From positions 1 to 22,047 of the forward strand of contig NZ_JBNATW010000035.1 of the NCBI RefSeq assembly GCF_049701175.1: a stretch of 22,047 bases of DNA, in the 5' to 3' direction. The DNA comes from Thermovenabulum sp049701175 (GTDB lineage Bacteria; Bacillota; Thermosediminibacteria; Thermosediminibacterales; Thermosediminibacteraceae). Below, piece by piece: positions 22,044-22,047 of the stretch. Position numbers and translations under genes: made by a program. Every line of letters begins with the position of its first letter. Within the stretch, counting starts at the first letter, position 1. The notes under the pieces are model-generated. The model was not told where the DNA came from. It made no database searches and saw nothing but the letters and a program-made list of their open reading frames with translations.

Positions 22044-22047
22044 TGAT

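Noticed and set aside
1..22047. CRISPR arrays, complete insertion sequences, rRNA genes
   Set aside because: No regularly spaced repeats, transposase genes or rRNA-like stretches were seen.

Overview
The window looks like the chromosome of a low-GC, strictly anaerobic, probably thermophilic clostridial Firmicute, possibly of the Thermoanaerobacterales type. This is inference from the AT-rich DNA, the strong GGAGG-type ribosome binding sites, the WalRK cell-wall system, and the mix of corrinoid, PLP, molybdopterin and ferredoxin-type enzymes. Every gene I can support lies on the minus strand, so transcription runs from high to low coordinates. Non-ATG starts are common: TTG for rlmH, DUF362, walK and walR, GTG for yycH, and probably CTG for the EamA transporter.

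Right end (20.7-22.0 kb). A 3' fragment of a tRNA-Gly(CCC) gene at 20699-20745, followed by what looks like the old tRNA terminator, marks a probable attachment site of an integrated element. The element side carries a three-gene set: a DUF3467-like protein, a BECR/PBECR-like putative nuclease and an overlapping DUF2283-like protein. This resembles a toxin-antitoxin cargo. Next come two small SHOCT-domain proteins (20059-20527), one of them only 56 aa.

Centre right (16.1-20.0 kb). A self-contained operon encodes an unrecognised 140-aa protein, a fold-type-I PLP enzyme and a 604-aa protein with an N-terminal cobalamin-binding domain of the lysine/ornithine aminomutase type. It has its own -10 box, a perfect 15-bp palindrome at the likely transcription start, and a strong terminator whose stem includes the last stop codon. 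I cannot assign a substrate. This is the best candidate in the window for an undescribed system: a radical B12 enzyme paired with a separate PLP protein.

Middle (11.4-16.0 kb). An M1-family metallopeptidase and an EamA transporter form one unit. An M23 cell-wall endopeptidase with LysM and G5 domains and the lysine/cell-wall gene dapB follow, separated from each other by a terminator.

Left half (0.1-11.3 kb). This is a rearranged version of the Firmicute walR-walK-yycH-yycI-yycJ-htrA-rlmH block. walR, walK, yycH and yycI are present, but a secreted Ig-like protein sits between walK and yycH behind a four-repeat, 11-bp-phased array that matches the WalR box. yycJ is absent. After a terminator and a new promoter come a LarA-type nickel racemase, a DUF362 ferredoxin protein, the HtrA protease, a single-subunit molybdopterin oxidoreductase and rlmH, apparently as one operon. 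Envelope stress and cell-wall control therefore sit next to anaerobic redox and 2-hydroxyacid metabolism.
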